Shown here: piece after piece, positions 14,001-26,639 of the stretch
How positions within the stretch are numbered: position 1 is the first letter of the stretch
Layout: each line of letters starts with the position of its first letter
From: Dromaius novaehollandiae
Taxonomy: Eukaryota; Chordata; Aves; Casuariiformes; Dromaiidae
Reading direction: 5' to 3'
Length of the DNA stretch: 64,000 nucleotides
Assembly: GCF_036370855.1 (NCBI RefSeq)
Contig: NC_088113.1
Location: 21,410,501-21,474,500 of the forward strand
Made by a program: the position numbers and the translations under genes
The notes under the pieces: generated by a model
Database searches by the model: none
What the model was told of the DNA's origin: nothing
What the model saw: only the letters and a program-made list of their open reading frames with translations

Positions 14001-14916
14001 TAGAACACAGATTAAGGCACACTTAAGGGTGTCAAAAGTAGTGAGAGAAGCTCTATAAAGAGTCCTGTATTCTGAATTAAGAAGTAGATCTATACAAGCA
14101 ACTCCTCCATTAGATTATTTACATGGTGGGTGTTTTCGAGTGCTTTTTTCTTACCTACTGATTCAGCAGGGAAAGGATATTGTTGCAGTCTGTCTAGGAA
14201 TGAAAGTACAAGTCAACAGCATGTGTGCTTATGAATCACAGCAGAGGAATTAAAACATTATCACTTTTGTCATTCACTTATCCACAGGAGAACATTGTAA
14301 ATCTACTGCTGTGACAAGAAATGAGTAGTTTACCACAGCCAGCTACAAATTAGCCTCCAAATATTCGATAAAAATGATCATATGCCAAGAGGAGCAAAAC
14401 AGGCATAAGATAAAAGGAGAATTGTATAAGCAGGAAAACTTTTCCAAAAGACTTGAAAAAAATGAAATTAAATGGTTTCTGTAATGTAACAGGCAAAAAA
14501 AAAAGGAAGAATAAAAAAACGCAGGTCATAAACGAGCGCGGGCTCTCCTCCGGGAGCAGGAGCAGGGCCGGGCAGGGCAGAGACCCAGCCAGGCCCCACC
14601 AGCCGCCGGGAAACGCGGCCGGCCGCCAGCGACGCGCTCCTCAGCGGCGGCCCCGGCGCCCGGCCCGGCCCGAGGGCTCCATACGGCGGCGGGGGGTTCC
14701 GTGCCCGGCCGCCCGCCTCGGCGCTGCCCGGAACGGGCGAGGCGCCTCGGGCCCGGGCCCGGCCCCCTCCCGCAGCGGGGCCGCCAGGCCGCTGCCGCCC
14801 CAAGCGCCGGGCCGCGGCCGCCCGCGCAGGCCCCCCGACGGCGGGGGCGGCCGGGGCCGGGCCGGGCCTGCCCCGGGGCCGCTCACCTGGTAGCTGAGCA
14901 GCTCCCCCACGTCCAT
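2055..14916 (-). CDS. CTNNBL1: Catenin beta-like 1, exons 1-4 (5' part of the gene, continues beyond base 1)
   Basis: Four minus-strand exons join in frame: 14887-14916 (MDVGELLSYQ), 5850-6038, 3136-3242 and 2055-2194, giving about the first 155 residues. Exon 2 encodes the N-terminal basic/acidic stretch starting PNRGTKRPRDEEEEE, with the bipartite-NLS-like KARRK and ending DGEEEEEE. Exon 3 reads EEPLDESSVKKMILTFEK and onward, and exon 4 starts FMESELDLNDIIQEMH, the start of the armadillo-like region. I recognise these as CTNNBL1, a nuclear ARM-repeat protein of the PRP19/CDC5L spliceosome-associated complex that also binds AID. Splice sites are GT-AG except the exon-4 donor, which is AT-type. 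Intron 1 is about 8.8 kb. The start is the first ATG in the CpG island and gives the known N terminus. The remaining exons lie outside the window. Confidence 0.97.
2195..5849 (-). other. CTNNBL1 introns 3 and 2, non-coding
   Basis: Apart from exon 3 (3136-3242) this is AT-rich intron. It contains a 22-base A run near 2566-2585 and a pyrimidine/poly-T tract near 3868-3894. Poly-A or poly-T runs like these could be old retroposon tails, but I see no flanking element I can name. Confidence 0.65.
6039..14886 (-). other. CTNNBL1 intron 1, non-coding
   Basis: About 8.8 kb of AT-rich intron between coding exons 1 and 2. I searched both strands for exon-like open frames with splice sites and saw none. 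A moderately GC-rich patch at about 7255-7440 resembles neither an exon nor a repeat that I recognise. Confidence 0.65.
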
Positions 14917-15650
14917 GGCGGCCGCCGAGCCCCGCCACCGGGCAACCGCCGCCGACCACCGGGCTGCGCGACACCGCGCCGTAAGGCAGGGCGCGACGGG
15001 AAACCGGGAGGGCGCCACTCCGCCGGAAAGCGAGGCAGGGGGGAAAGGGCTGGCTGCCGGAAAGTGAGAGGCGGATGAGCGCCACACTGCCGCAAAGCGG
15101 CACCAAGCGTGCTCGCGGCGGCAGCGGGGGAGGGAGATATCAGTGGAGGGCAGAGGTCAAAGGGCAGAGGTCGGGGCAGCCATGGCGCAGCAGGAGGGCA
15201 GAGGTCGGGGCAGCCATGGCGCAGCAGGACGGCCCTGCTGGGCCTGCGGACGGGGAAGGCTGCCTGGGATGGAGCCCAAGGCACCACCGGGCCGTGATGG
15301 AGGAGTCACATCTTGGGGGTCCGCCAGGGCCATGCCCAGAGGAAGGCGGGGGCCAAGAGCAAACGGTGCCACATGCTGTTTGTCAGGGAGGGGGCGAGGC
15401 AGGTTCCTCCCACCTCGAGCCCCCCAGAGGCCATTTGTGCCTCCAGCTGTGGCATCTGCAGTAGGTTCCTGCCCGCTCTGCGCGCAGGAGTCCTTCCCCC
15501 GTTTCCACCGCGGCGCAGGCTGAGCTGCGCCTCCTCCGAGGGCGGTGAGGCCCTCCCGGCGCGCTGGGCCCTGCCGCGGGCTCTCAGGCGCATGTGTGGG
15601 AGCAGGCGGCACCTTTTGTTTTGGATTCCAGCAGGTGCGAGTCTGGCAGC
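14520..15650. promoter_or_regulatory. CpG-island promoter of CTNNBL1
   Basis: Base composition switches abruptly at about 14525 from AT-rich to very CpG-dense sequence that surrounds the CTNNBL1 start codon (14916) and extends about 700 bases upstream of it. No TATA box is apparent, as expected for a housekeeping gene. No convincing divergent coding exon is seen on the plus strand, although a CpG-island promoter of this kind could also drive a divergent non-coding transcript. Confidence 0.8.
15162..15229. repeat. Two perfect tandem copies of a 34-bp unit
   Basis: The unit starting gggcagaggtcggggcagcc occurs at 15162 and again at 15196 without mismatch. It lies in the CpG island upstream of CTNNBL1 and creates two ATGs on the plus strand that do not lead to a recognisable protein. 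Confidence 0.85.
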
Positions 15651-18600
15651 TGCGCTACGGTAAATACCAGGTGAACAAATACTCCTGTGCATGCCCAGCA
15701 CAGAGACGATGTCTCTCAGACCTTTCCCACTCCCCTAAGGAAGCATCCAAGCTAATCCCATCCAGTACCTACCCGCAGAACCGCGACGCGAGCGGTGTGA
15801 GCGTGTGACCCGGTGGGCACACAGCCACGCTGAGGCTGTGGCTCGCGTTTGTGCACTGTGTCCGGCGGCCGCTGGAGCCCTGCGTCCTGCCGCGCTGCGA
15901 GCTGAAGCCACCCTGAGACCAGAGGAAACTCGGTGCTGCAGCAGAGCTCACTCGCGGAGCCGGAGCTCCTTACTGCACAGCAGAGGCACCTGAAATCAGT
16001 CGGTTCTTTTGACGCTGTTTCTGTAACCTTTTGTGAATCCTGCTCAGGTTTGAGACAGGCTAGGAAATATGGAAGTCTGTAGCCAACATCTTTTGACAAC
16101 ACGTTTCTATTTATACACAGCATCATTAACCACTGTCACCTTGAAAACAGGCCAATATCTGAGCACTGAATCCAGCAGGAGGGGATGCGACAATCCCTCT
16201 GTTTACCAAGGTCGTGACAAATAGTTCTGTAATTCAACAAAATGCAAAGCCGTGGATAGGTGCATTTTTCAGTTTAACAAATATGAATAATTAAGAAAGA
16301 GTCAACTTGGCCCAAATCTTATTGAATATATTTCAACTATTCTTTAAAAAACAGCTTTGAGCTAAATAATTTTTCATAACATAATGATTGCAGCTATTAC
16401 ACAGTTATCTCAGTAGGAGTCTGGTTTGAGAATACTCATGAAATTAAAAATATATATAATGTTTTCAAGGAAAGAAGTCCATAGCGTCCCCTGTGGTTTC
16501 AATAAAATATAGGAGATATCAGTTATGATGAAATTAACTCAACAAATCTGCATTTTAAAGACAAGATAAATACAGGATAATTATTGGATCATCTGGCTTT
16601 CTTTTACTGAGTATACAAATAATTCCCCAGCTGTGAAACCAAAACATTCACAAGTCATTCTAGGAGTATTGACATATACTTGTGAACTTAATACAGTTAT
16701 TGGAAAGCCTGACAAGTGACGGTGATAAATAAGACATAAGCAATTGTAAAATAAATAAAGTACAGAAGGAGATAAGAACTGACCCTCAATCTACAGACAG
16801 AAGCTTCATAAACCCGGCAGATGTAAAAACATCAGACGTGGTCTTTTTGCTGTTCTAACGTTTCTCCATTCCGTTCCCTTGCCTTTGTTCTTGCTGAATG
16901 ATGTTATCTTCCTAAAATTATGTTTTTCCTTTCACTCTTTAATAGCACTTTGAACATATATTTTCCTCATACTTCTCAAAGTGGTAGATACATATAAATA
17001 AATTGAGCTTTGCAGCTTCAGTGTAAAGCAGGTAACATCCAGGCTACAATACTGCAAAGAAAAAAAAAATCCCATTAGCCTTGGAGGTAAAAGGGCCACT
17101 TCAGAGGGCGGCCAGAGCAGAAAATGCAGAATCGGGACCTCAGTGTGTAATGTTGGCAGATGGGGAGAGTAAGTCGTAGGAAAACTAAGCTGCCAACTCA
17201 TAAACTGCAGATAGCACCTTTAATAGTAGCTTTATTTGTGTAGACTTTTTGGCTTTGGAGTACTTTACACATAGTAATTCTCTGCTGAATAAAAAGCAGC
17301 TATTTGCTTTGCAGCTCTAGCAACAGAGACAGAAAAGGCAGGCCGCGGAAATGGCAGCGGGGGGTCAGGACCCCACAGACTGCCTCCTCGGGGCAGAATT
17401 TACTGGGCTGCCATTCAGCCCTCAGTCGGGGAGGCTTTTCAGTGCCAGGAGCTGTCTTTGGCTATAGCACCTTTAGCTGAAGGGAGTGGTTGATACTAAA
17501 CTAAAGAGGAGGCAGAGATCCAATCGGAAGGTGACACATTAACCAAATTCCCCTCCAAAGGAAGGAAATAGCTGAGCTTAGTGTCAGATGGCAGCACCTC
17601 AGCTCCCGTCAGACCTGATGGACTCAAGGGGCATTTGACAGCCAGGGCTGTGGTTTGCACTGGAACACCTCGAAGTGCCATGGTACACCAGGAAAATAAT
17701 CAATAGCTTATCACCATCAGGAGTCTGTGTCGAGAGGATACTTAACGAGCCAGTGGTTGGGTGGAGACAAGGGTACCCAGCAAGGTCGCGTTCCTCCCTC
17801 CCGCTCGGCACTAATGCTGTGTCTCCGAAGAGAAAAACAGGAGCCCGTAGAGCCTGTGCAGTGCCACAGCAAAGTCGAGTTCTCGCTGACTGCACCAGGC
17901 TGCAGAGCCTGCAAATGAAGACTGGGAAACTCTGTCCACATTGGAGAGGAGGAAGACAGGCTGCAAAAGAGAATTAATTTCAATTTGGAAAAAAAAAGGC
18001 CTGACCTAAATAAGTCTAACAACGCCCCAATAACTCCCAGCTGAAGCTTCACCTAAGGCAGCGAAGGAATAGAAAATAGTAAATCAGTTAGTTCGTTTCC
18101 TTGGCACTATTGTGCAGGCCGGTGAGAATATTCAGAAAAACATAAAGTCATGAATTTGAGAAGTGGCAGCTGCATTTACCAACCTAAATGAAATTTGATA
18201 ACCAGAAATCTACAGCCTCGTGGGAAAGGCACAAATCTTTGGGTGCTGTTTCTCACAGCCCCGACGGCTGGAAAGCCAGCAGAGGCACAGGCTGCCAGCG
18301 GTGGGTCTGGGGGGGGCAAATTAATCGCGGAAACACAAGGCACCGGAAGGAATTAACCTAAAACAGACACTGAGCTCCGACGTCTCGTGTCGCTTGTGTC
18401 GTGCAGGGAGGGCGGTGGAGGCAGCTGGGACGCGGTCGCGGGCGGAGCGGGAGGGCTTGCTGCCGCAGGGCTCGTCGGGGGGGAGCTCGGGGCCGCCGCA
18501 GCGGCGGGCGGGCGGGCGTCCTGCGGAATAACCCGCACAGGCTTTGCTTTTGCTTTCCTTGCCTTGGGCTCCGCGTGCTGTCAGCCCTCGGGGTGCTGGG

Positions 18601-19020
18601 TGAAATGGCGAGGCCGAGTGTGAAGCCCCAAAGCCTAGCGCGATGCAGTTGTTCCTGAAACAGCTGTCAGCAGCCACTGGCTCCTCTTGGACTTATTCCC
18701 ATCCCCGCGCTCTGCCCGGCCTCATAACGCTCCAAAACAACCTTATTGCTGTCCGGGAAACACGATTCTTTCCAAGCAGCTGCAGGGCAGGATTCAATAT
18801 CAGAGTGTTTTTATCCAATAAAAGGAGTTGGAGCACAGGGACAAAATATTGAATTAAAAGCAAAAACAGAAGCAAAATCAAGTATAAAAAAACCTCAAGT
18901 AAATGAAAGGCTGGAGAGGAGCAGAACGTCCTCAGCAGTGCTTCTGAATGGGGCCCAACGCCAGCCTCTCCCAGGGAGCCGTTAGACGTGCTGCAGAGCT
19001 CAGCGTAGCCAAAACCTGAC
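15651..19020. other. Intergenic, no gene seen
   Basis: Mixed composition, largely AT-rich at 16000-17300, with a CpG-rich patch at about 18390-18610. Open frames here are short, lack family motifs and are not joined by credible phase-matched splice sites. Confidence 0.6.
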
Positions 19021-19534
19021 CTTTTCTTACCTTTTTTCTCTGACCTTTCGCTGCCTGGCACCCTGGCAGGGCGCACACCCCTCCGGGGCCCACGCACCGT
19101 ATCCTGTTTTCCCGTCAGCCCTGCCCGCGCGGGCTGCGTCAGGCGCGACGAAGCCGGCACCGCGCAGCCGGGACGCGGGACCCCTCGCAGGCACCGCGGA
19201 GGTTCCGGCTGCGCCGAAGCCGAGAGCTGCCTCCCCCGGCACCCACCGGCGCCCGTCGGCCGCTCGAGGCCTCGCGTTTCGCGCTCGCGGCCCCGGCACC
19301 GGCCCGGCCCCGGGGGCAGGCGCGGAGGAGCCGCGGCACAGGCTGGACCGCGCCGGGAGCTGCCGGGCGGGAGCAGTCCCAGCCATCGCCCCGTCGTTCC
19401 CCAGCAGGGCAGCGGCAGTGCCGCTAAGAAAACAGCAGTTTTTCCGCGCAGCCCCGCAGGGACACGGGGAGGCTCTCGGCCCCGCTGCCGGGGCGTGGGG
19501 GTCTGCGGGAGGATGAGCGCGCGGGGGGAGAATC

Positions 19535-19960
19535 CCTTTTTAATTTCATTCCTAGTTCAGGTTTCAATCCAGATGCCTCAAGATCTAATTCCGAATAAAT
19601 AATTGTACTGAGTAACCCAGGTCCCCCGGTGATTAACTAAACACACTGAGGCTCGCCAAAATTGAATTAGTGGTGTGCACTCAGCCGTTTTTACCCTCCC
19701 CACATCATGAATATTAATGAGGGGTTATTAAGAAATGTAAATGATGCCTCAGGGGGTTGGGAGTAAAGGGGGGTGCGGGGCCGTGCGGGCTGATATGACA
19801 AACCATTAGGAAAACAGCCTGATTGAAGCCACTTTTTAATTATGTCAGATCTTGCTCTTTCTCGGGTGCAGCAGCGTTTCCGGATGCTTTCGATTTTATT
19901 AAAATGAGAAAAAGGGAACAAGTTATAACTGGAATGTAAAATTAGCATTTGCCAAGCGGA
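19535..19960. promoter_or_regulatory. Candidate conserved non-coding element (AT-rich island in GC-rich DNA)
   Basis: A block of low GC abruptly bounded by CpG-dense DNA. It includes clustered homeodomain-type TAAT/ATTA cores, for example atgaatattaatgagg near 19707-19722, and ends in tataactggaatgtaaaatt. It has no coding potential. High CpG flanks around unmutated AT-rich blocks suggest constraint, but no alignment was possible. Confidence 0.45.
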
Positions 19961-20394
19961 AAATCTGCAGCCACTAAGCGACGTTTTAACGGAGCCCGGC
20001 CGCTCGCGGCGCCCGGCTCCCGCATCCCGGCGATACCCGGGGCGGGTGGGAGCGCGGAGCCGGGCGAGAAACGCCGGACGCGGTGGGGGCATCGCCAGCC
20101 GGCCCGGGGCATCGGCCGCTCCGAGCGTAGCACCTCCGTGCAGCGCTCGGGGACCCCGGGATCTGGGGAAAGGGCTCCCCTCTCCCCCCCCCCGCAGCAC
20201 TACGTGGAGGCAAAGGGGCAGGCGGCATCTCCGAGAGACCCCCGCGACCCGGCGGCACCTCCGAGAGACCCCCGCGACCCGGCAGACACCGAGCCGGGCT
20301 CCCCGGCTGCAGGCAGCCCCGGCAGCGACCGGGCGGTCGCCCGCAGCCGCAGCCCCCCGCGGCCCCCTCCCTGCCGGCTCCGGTTCAGCATCGC

Positions 20395-20615
20395 TGGCCA
20401 GGAACGAGCGAATGTGATAAAACTCATGCATTTTAACAGGTTCCTGCGAGCGCTCCCGTGCCGCGGAATAAAAGCTGACAGGTGCAGCTGAGTTAATCAG
20501 AGTGGATAATGGAGGGAAAGAAAGAAATCTCACACCAAATTGCTGCAGAAATCAGGAGACTGGGCTCAAAAGTATCCAATTAAATTGGGATGGAGCTTAA
20601 AGGGAAAGACCCCCT
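20395..20615. promoter_or_regulatory. Candidate conserved non-coding element with MEIS-like and E-box motifs
   Basis: AT-rich block between GC-rich flanks. It contains the juxtaposed motif TGACAGGTGCAGCTG near 20476-20490, a MEIS/TGIF-type TGACAG overlapping CAGGTG and CAGCTG E-boxes, followed by GTTAATC and tccaattaaattgg. No exon-like frame with splice sites. Confidence 0.4.
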
Positions 20616-20924
20616 TTCTCCGAACCCGCGGCTGGACTGGGAGGGGAGGGGGGAGGCAGGGAAAGCGGCCCGAGGCCTCAGCGGAGACCCCGGGATGGAC
20701 GAGCGCTGCCCGCCGCAAACCCGCCGACGTGCCGGGAACCGACGGCCGCATCCCGCGGGGCCGAATCCTGCTCGCGGCCGCGGGGGAGCCGTTTCCCACG
20801 GCCGGTTCCCGCGCTCCCCGGTGCCCCCGCCGCCCCCCTGCCCGCGCTCCCCTCCGCGGGGCCGTCCGTGCCCCAGCCGCAGCGAGCGCCAGGCCCGTCG
20901 CTTAAGCGGCTCTGGGAAGGCCGG

Positions 20925-21185
20925 GCTAGCAGACAAGTTAAAAAATGTGCATTTAATGTAGTCAAGGCCCATTACTGCGGCCGATGGAAATCTGCTGGCA
21001 TTACTGCAGTTTTATCACTGATAAATCAGGCGGCCCGGGAAGGCGAACGCATCGCGGAGTTTGTTAGTATTCAGGTCTCTCCGCACTGATAGCTTCATAA
21101 CTCCAGCCCTGCCTCTTAATTGCACCCGTAAGTGCTGAAATTACTGAAGGGTAAAATGCAAATGGGCTCTAACCTTTCCGGAGTT
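20925..21185. promoter_or_regulatory. Candidate conserved non-coding element
   Basis: Begins near gttaaaaaatgtgcatttaa and runs through tttatcactgataaatca (GATA-type cores) to about 21185. AT-rich relative to flanks. No family protein in any frame. Confidence 0.4.
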
Positions 21186-21814
21186 CACCCCGAACCGCGG
21201 CGCGGGGCTCCGCACGCAGGGGGAGGCGCTTCCATTTCCCCCCCCCCCCTTTTTAATTGCTAATAGAGCTGTGCGGCGATTCCTTGCCAAGACCCTCTTT
21301 ATGGGGGGGGGGGGTTAAACCCCCCCTCTCTGTTATTGCACATTAATGCTGCAGAAGCGGAGGGCGGACAGCCGCCGGCCCAGCCCGGGCAGGCTCGTGC
21401 TGCAGCTCCCCGCGTGCCGGGGCGCCTGCGGGAACCGGGCGCTGCGGAGGGGCTCAGCCTGCCCCGGGGCGGGGAACGGACCTGGGAGCAAAACTTTCGG
21501 CTTTTAAAGGGTGGATGTTTGTGCCTCCCTCGTGCAGCCCGCTGCCGGGCTCAGGTTAACGGGGTTTCCGTGAGGCTGCAGCTCCGAGCGCGGGCAGCGG
21601 AGCGGATCGGACCCCGGCGAACAGAGGGAGCCGGCGGGGCAGGGCGGCCGCAGCGGCAGCGAGCCGGGCCGGGACGGGACAGGACGGGACAGGGGGGAGC
21701 GTGCGGCGGGGCCGGCTCTGCACCTGCAGCACTGCCGCCCCGTCCTGCCCGCGCCGCCGCACCGAGCGTCCCCGGCTCGCACCGCCGCTTCCCCGAGTGA
21801 AACTCCACCAAGTG

Positions 21815-21960
21815 TGACCATCAGAATTAAAGATTTCTCCGGAAAGGCAGCCTGGGGGGAAATCACCGGCGAGGCCAACAGAGATTTCCCAGTAGTGACT
21901 TTTAAATTAAAGGGGAAAAAATTCCTTTAATTTGGCCATGTACTTGGGATGCAGCTCTCT
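21815..21960. promoter_or_regulatory. Candidate conserved non-coding element
   Basis: Short AT-rich island containing agaattaaagatttctcc and tttaaattaaaggggaaa between CpG-rich stretches. Non-coding. Confidence 0.35.
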
Positions 21961-22599
21961 GGGCAGGTCGTTATCCGGCCCAGCAAACGCTCCCCGAATC
22001 GGCTCACGCTCCGAATCACCGAGCGGGCCGCGGGGCGGCTTTGCCGGGGCGCAGCCGGGGGTCGGGGAGGCCCCCGCCGCATCGGCCCTCCCGGCGCTCG
22101 GGGCTGCAAACCACAGCGACCGGGGACCACGTGCAGCGGCATCGCGGGGCGGCTCACGGGCACCGGCCACTGCTGGATACCCGCGAGTGCCGTCAGCCCC
22201 CAACGAGGAGCTGGGGGGGGAGCGGGGGGAGCAGGCGGCCGGGCTTTTTTTCCAAGCAGAGCGAGTGCCGATGCCTCCGGCCGTGCCGCGGGTGCCCGGG
22301 TTTGCAGGGGGGAATTGCACGCCCGGCGTGAACCTGCACGAGCAGCGCCGAAGCCGCCATGAAGCACCGCAGCACGGCGATACCCGCGGCACGGCAGCAC
22401 CTGGGTTTGGTTTTCCTGCTCGAACCCAAGAAGCCGTGGCCGTCCCTGGTGCGAGGAGCAGCGCGAGCGGAGCAGCGTGCAGCCGTGGGGCAGCCCCACA
22501 GCGGGGCACAGCCCTGCCTGCCCCCCCGGCACAGCCGCCCCCCGGCCAGGCTCGGCCCTGACAGGACTCGTCCCCAGCCCTCTCCCCCCGCCCCTTCGA

Positions 22600-22760
22600 G
22601 ACGAAGCAATGAAATTATTTTTCTACTTGAGTAGTTTTCAATTTAGATTAAGAAAAATCTGTGCTCCGTTAGCGACGCCGCAGTAAATCACGAGCGAGCG
22701 GCACTCCGCGGCTGACAGCCCGATCGCTTATCGGTGCAAACCTGCTCCGAGCTGACAGGC
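22600..22760. promoter_or_regulatory. Candidate conserved non-coding element
   Basis: Contains gcaatgaaattatttttcta and ttcaatttagattaagaaaa flanked by GC-rich DNA. Non-coding on both strands. Called from compositional contrast and motif density only. Confidence 0.35.
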
Positions 22761-25120
22761 TCCGAGGGTGACATTGAGCGAGGGCGAGAGGAGCACGACG
22801 GGGCGGCGCGGGGGCCAGACCCTGGGCAGGATCCGGCCGTGGTGCCCCGCGGTGCCTCCTTCCCTGCATCGCAGGAGCCCGCAGCCCTCAGGTGCCCCAT
22901 GCCGCCTCCTCCTCCTCTTCCTCCTCCTCCTCCTCCAGCATCGCCCTCGCCCTGCCCCGCGGGGGCTGCCGGCCCCGAGCCCCCCGCACGGCCAGCCTGG
23001 CCGGGAGCGCCCCGGGGGCATCGCCCCTGCGAGGAGCTGCTGGGACCGGGCCGGCAGAGCTGTGCACGCGTGTGCACACATCCACACACATGTGCATGCA
23101 TCCGCACGCCTGTGCACGCACCCAGGCCCAGGCACCCGCCCCGCCAGCGGGGACCGAGGTCCCACCGCGCCGAGGGGCCCGGTGCTTTCTGCTGCGCGGC
23201 AGCAGCGCTCCGGCCCTGCGGGGCTGGGGCGGATCTCGCCCGAGCTGCAAACACACCAAGAGCAGAGCACGGAGAGCCCCCGCCTAGGCTGCGTTTAGCG
23301 ATCCCGCCTTGGCTCCCGGCTCCCAAACCCGGGGACACCCCCGGCACCTCCCTTCGCCCGCGGGGAGCCAGCGGGCTTTGCCGTCCGGAGCACACTGGCA
23401 GCCCTGGACCGGCCTCCGCAGATGCCCCGCGGCGCTCCCAGCTCTGCTCCGGCCACCAGCGCTGCGTCCCTGGAGCCTCCCACCAGGAATGCCGGGAACA
23501 CCAGGACCGTCAAAAGCAGCATCTGACAGAAAACAAACCCTGCTTTTTTTCCCTCCGGTTCTCCTGCTCGTTTATCGCGCCCGCGGGGCGAGCGGCCCTG
23601 TCGCTGCCTGAACCTCACTCATCCGTTTAACCTTGGGGAAGAGGCGCGTTTGTGCCGGATAACGTGGATAACGCGCATCAGCCGGCGGCGCGGGGAGCGC
23701 CTGTAGCTGCCGCGCCTGATGGATGGGCTACACGGGCCCCGCCTGACCTGTGCTTGTACGTTATCTGCATTGCCGCGGGAGGCTTTTCATCACGCCGACA
23801 GCTCCGGCATCACCTGCCTGGCAGGAGCCTGGGGACGGGGACGGCACCGCTGCCGGCTGGTGCCGCCGCCCAGGCAGGAGGTGCGAGGCTCCACGTGCCG
23901 GACGGAGGGAGGGAGGGAGGGAGGAGCAGGGGGCGCGGAGAGGCTGCCCAGCCCGCAGGAGGGGTGCGGGCTGCCCCACGGCACGCTGCCCCACGGCACA
24001 CTGTTGCCCCCTGCCCCACGGCACGCTCTTGCACGCTGCCCCACGGCACGCTGCCCCACGGCACGCTGTTGCCCCCTGCCCCACGGCACGCTCTTGCACG
24101 CTGCCCCCCAACGCCCAGGGCAGCCCAGCGCCCCTCGCTGCAGCGTGGCACCGGGCGCGGTCACCTTCGGAGCGGTGCCGAGCGCGACGCCCCGTCCCCG
24201 GAGGCGACGGAGCGGAGGCTGGGAATAAACAACGCTGTTTCTGGAGCCCCTAACGCAGCCGGCACAACACGTCGCTCGGCGCGGCGACGCGGCTCCCCTA
24301 ACGAGCCGTGATTTCTGTCGCTGCCCGCCCAGCGCAGGAGAGGCCGCCAAGCGGGACGGTCCCCACCGCCGTGGGCGAGCCGGGACAAACCCCTGCCTCT
24401 CCCTCGGCTCCTGCCCCAGGGCGGAGGGCGAACGCGCGGCCGCAAGCGATAAGTCGCCACCAGGCACCGTCCTGCCCGCCGAGGGTCACCCCCGCGAGGG
24501 GCCGGCGGGAGGGTGCCGCACTGCCGCGCTCGTCCCGCATCGCGCCGCGGGGACCGGTGACGGTGACGAGCGGCCCCGGAGCCGGGCAGCGCAGAGCCCC
24601 GCTGACAGATGAGCGCTGCCGGGCGCCGGCACGAGAGCAGCTCGGCGCGCGGAGATGATCGATGCCGACGCTAATTTTAGACACCGGCAGCCGAATTCCT
24701 CCCGACAGGCGCCCGGGGCTTGGGGCACGGCTGCCGGGCGCAGATAAGGCGAGGAACCAGCCGGGCACCGCTAATACCCGCCCTCTCCCCATGGATGGGG
24801 TCTCCCGGCGGGTCACCTCTGCACGCGGGACCCCGTGAGCAGCGACGGGAGGGAGGGATGCTGGGATGCTGGGATGCTGCCGGCCCTTCTCCCGGCTCTG
24901 CTCAGGTCTCTTCTGGGATGCAGCCGAGGGGGGGTTGGCTCGGAGCCGCCCGGGTTTCGGAGGTGCTCTGCCCATCGCGCCCCGCTGCCGAGGGCGCTGC
25001 CCCTGTGCCGGCAGGGACGCAGCCGGGAGCGCGACAGCATCGCGGGGCGCCCGGTCCCAGTGCTCGCTGCTGGCCTGGGCATCGCCCCGCCGAACCGCGC
25101 GGGGGGCAGCGGCACCGCTC
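22761..25120. other. GC-rich intergenic DNA, no gene seen
   Basis: CpG-dense sequence with long overlapping open frames on all strands. These frames are a by-product of few stop codons at high GC: no domain, no signal peptide followed by splice sites, and no codon-use difference between frames. A CA/TG-rich alternating stretch lies at about 23045-23110. Confidence 0.6.
23960..24112. repeat. Short tandem repeat cluster (ccccacggcacgctg units)
   Basis: Imperfect units built on ctgccccacggcacgctg, alternating with ttgccccctg and cttgcacg, occur about eight times. This is a GC-rich minisatellite with no gene in it. Confidence 0.8.
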
Positions 25121-25310
25121 CAGCCACAAATATTCATGGTGAAAACGGGTGCTCGAAATGGCAAGTGCTGTGCTTGTCTGTAGCATTTAATCTCTCTTCT
25201 GACCTTATAAAATATCTATTTGTGTTGAGATTTTAAATTCAGTTCTTAAATCACCCAGTGCAGGTTTCACACTGTATTAATTTCCACGCAAGCAAATGAG
25301 CTCGGTATTT
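25120..25310. promoter_or_regulatory. Candidate conserved non-coding element
   Basis: AT-rich island starting ccacaaatattcatggtgaa, through tagcatttaatctctcttct to actgtattaatttccacgca. Sharp GC contrast at both edges. Non-coding. Confidence 0.42.
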
Positions 25311-26639
25311 GCTCTGCTCCAGGGCCGCCGACTCCAGAGCGGGGGGACCCGAGCCCCATCCAGCCCCTCCCTGCTCCAGCCTGCGGCACACGCGCTCGCC
25401 CCTGCACGCGCACGCACACACGTGCTCACCGCCGCGGGCACGGACACGTGCCCGACCCCGCGCGCATCCTCGCCCTGGGTGCACCCGCCTGCACCCGCTC
25501 GCGCCCGCGCACCCCGAACCCGCAGCCCCGGAGGTGCCCCGGGCTGGGGCTGGGCCGGGCGCTGCAGGCCTGGCTCTCAGCGGGCTGCGGGCACCGGTGC
25601 TGCCCGGAGCAGCCTCCTTTCCCGGCTCGTTGCTTGGCGACGGGCCCAGGTGAGCGCCTGAGCTCCATCATCGGAGCCGAGATTCACCGGGGCAGCGATG
25701 CGCGGGAAGGGAGGCACGGGCACGGGCGCAGCCCCAGTCCCTCCCGCAGGGCTCCGGGGTGCCATCTGCTCCGGCGGCCGGGTGCGCACGGGAACGCGGG
25801 CGCTCGGGGCCCTGAATCCCCCCGGGATCGGGGGTTCAGCACAGACACCCTGCTCGGGGGACACGCAGCCCCCGGCCGCCCCGCGCTGCAGGGACGCGCG
25901 GCTGGAGGACGAGGAAAACGGTGCAGCGCCCCGGGGCACAGTGTCCCGCAGCACAGCACCCTGCATCGCTGGCGCCCAGTCGCCAACGGGGGAAACTGCT
26001 CGCTGCAGAGGGCCAAACCGGCCCGACCAGGGCCTGCGACCACTCACCTGCTTGCCGTGAGCCCCAGCGCACCGGCCGGATCCCTGCTCCCTCCTCCGGC
26101 ACAGGAGGGACCGTCCAAGCTGGGCAGCCGCTATCGCCATCGAGGACGCGGATGACGACACGGAGAGCTGGGCGCGAGGGCGGAGGCAGCAGGGCAGGAC
26201 CGCCACGGGCTCTGGCCCCGGCTCCGGTGCCTCCCTGGAGCAGCTGGATCCGGGGGAGGTCGGAGCAGCCCGCAGGAGCCCTGGCAGGAGCCGTGCGCCC
26301 GAGCCCCGTGCCGGCACCGTGGGACGCTCCCGGCTCCCACCAGCCTGCGGCACCGGGACGTCCCTGCCCCAGGCGCAGCTCCCGGGACCCGCCCCATCCC
26401 TGCCCTGCCGCCCGGCACCTCCGCAGCCCCAGGCCGAGCCCTGCCTGCCGCTCCGAGCCCGGGCGCCCGGGACGGCAGCCCCAGCCCTGCTCCATGTCCC
26501 AGCACAGAGCTGCAGAAGCTGAGATATGACCTGGGCCCGGGGCGGCGGAGCCGGCGGTGCCAACGCGGCAGCCGGGAGGAGCAACACCTGGAAGGGAGGC
26601 ACAGCTGCAGCTCCAGCAAACGAGCTCGCAAACGAGCTC

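Noticed and set aside
14453-15808. Several long plus and minus frames in the CpG island
   Set aside because: Arg/Pro/Gly-rich in every register, as expected when stop codons are rare at high GC. Only MDVGELLSYQ is conserved coding.
20225-20285. Direct repeat of ccgagagacccccgcgaccc
   Set aside because: Two to three copies of a GC-rich motif with no associated feature. Noted but not informative.
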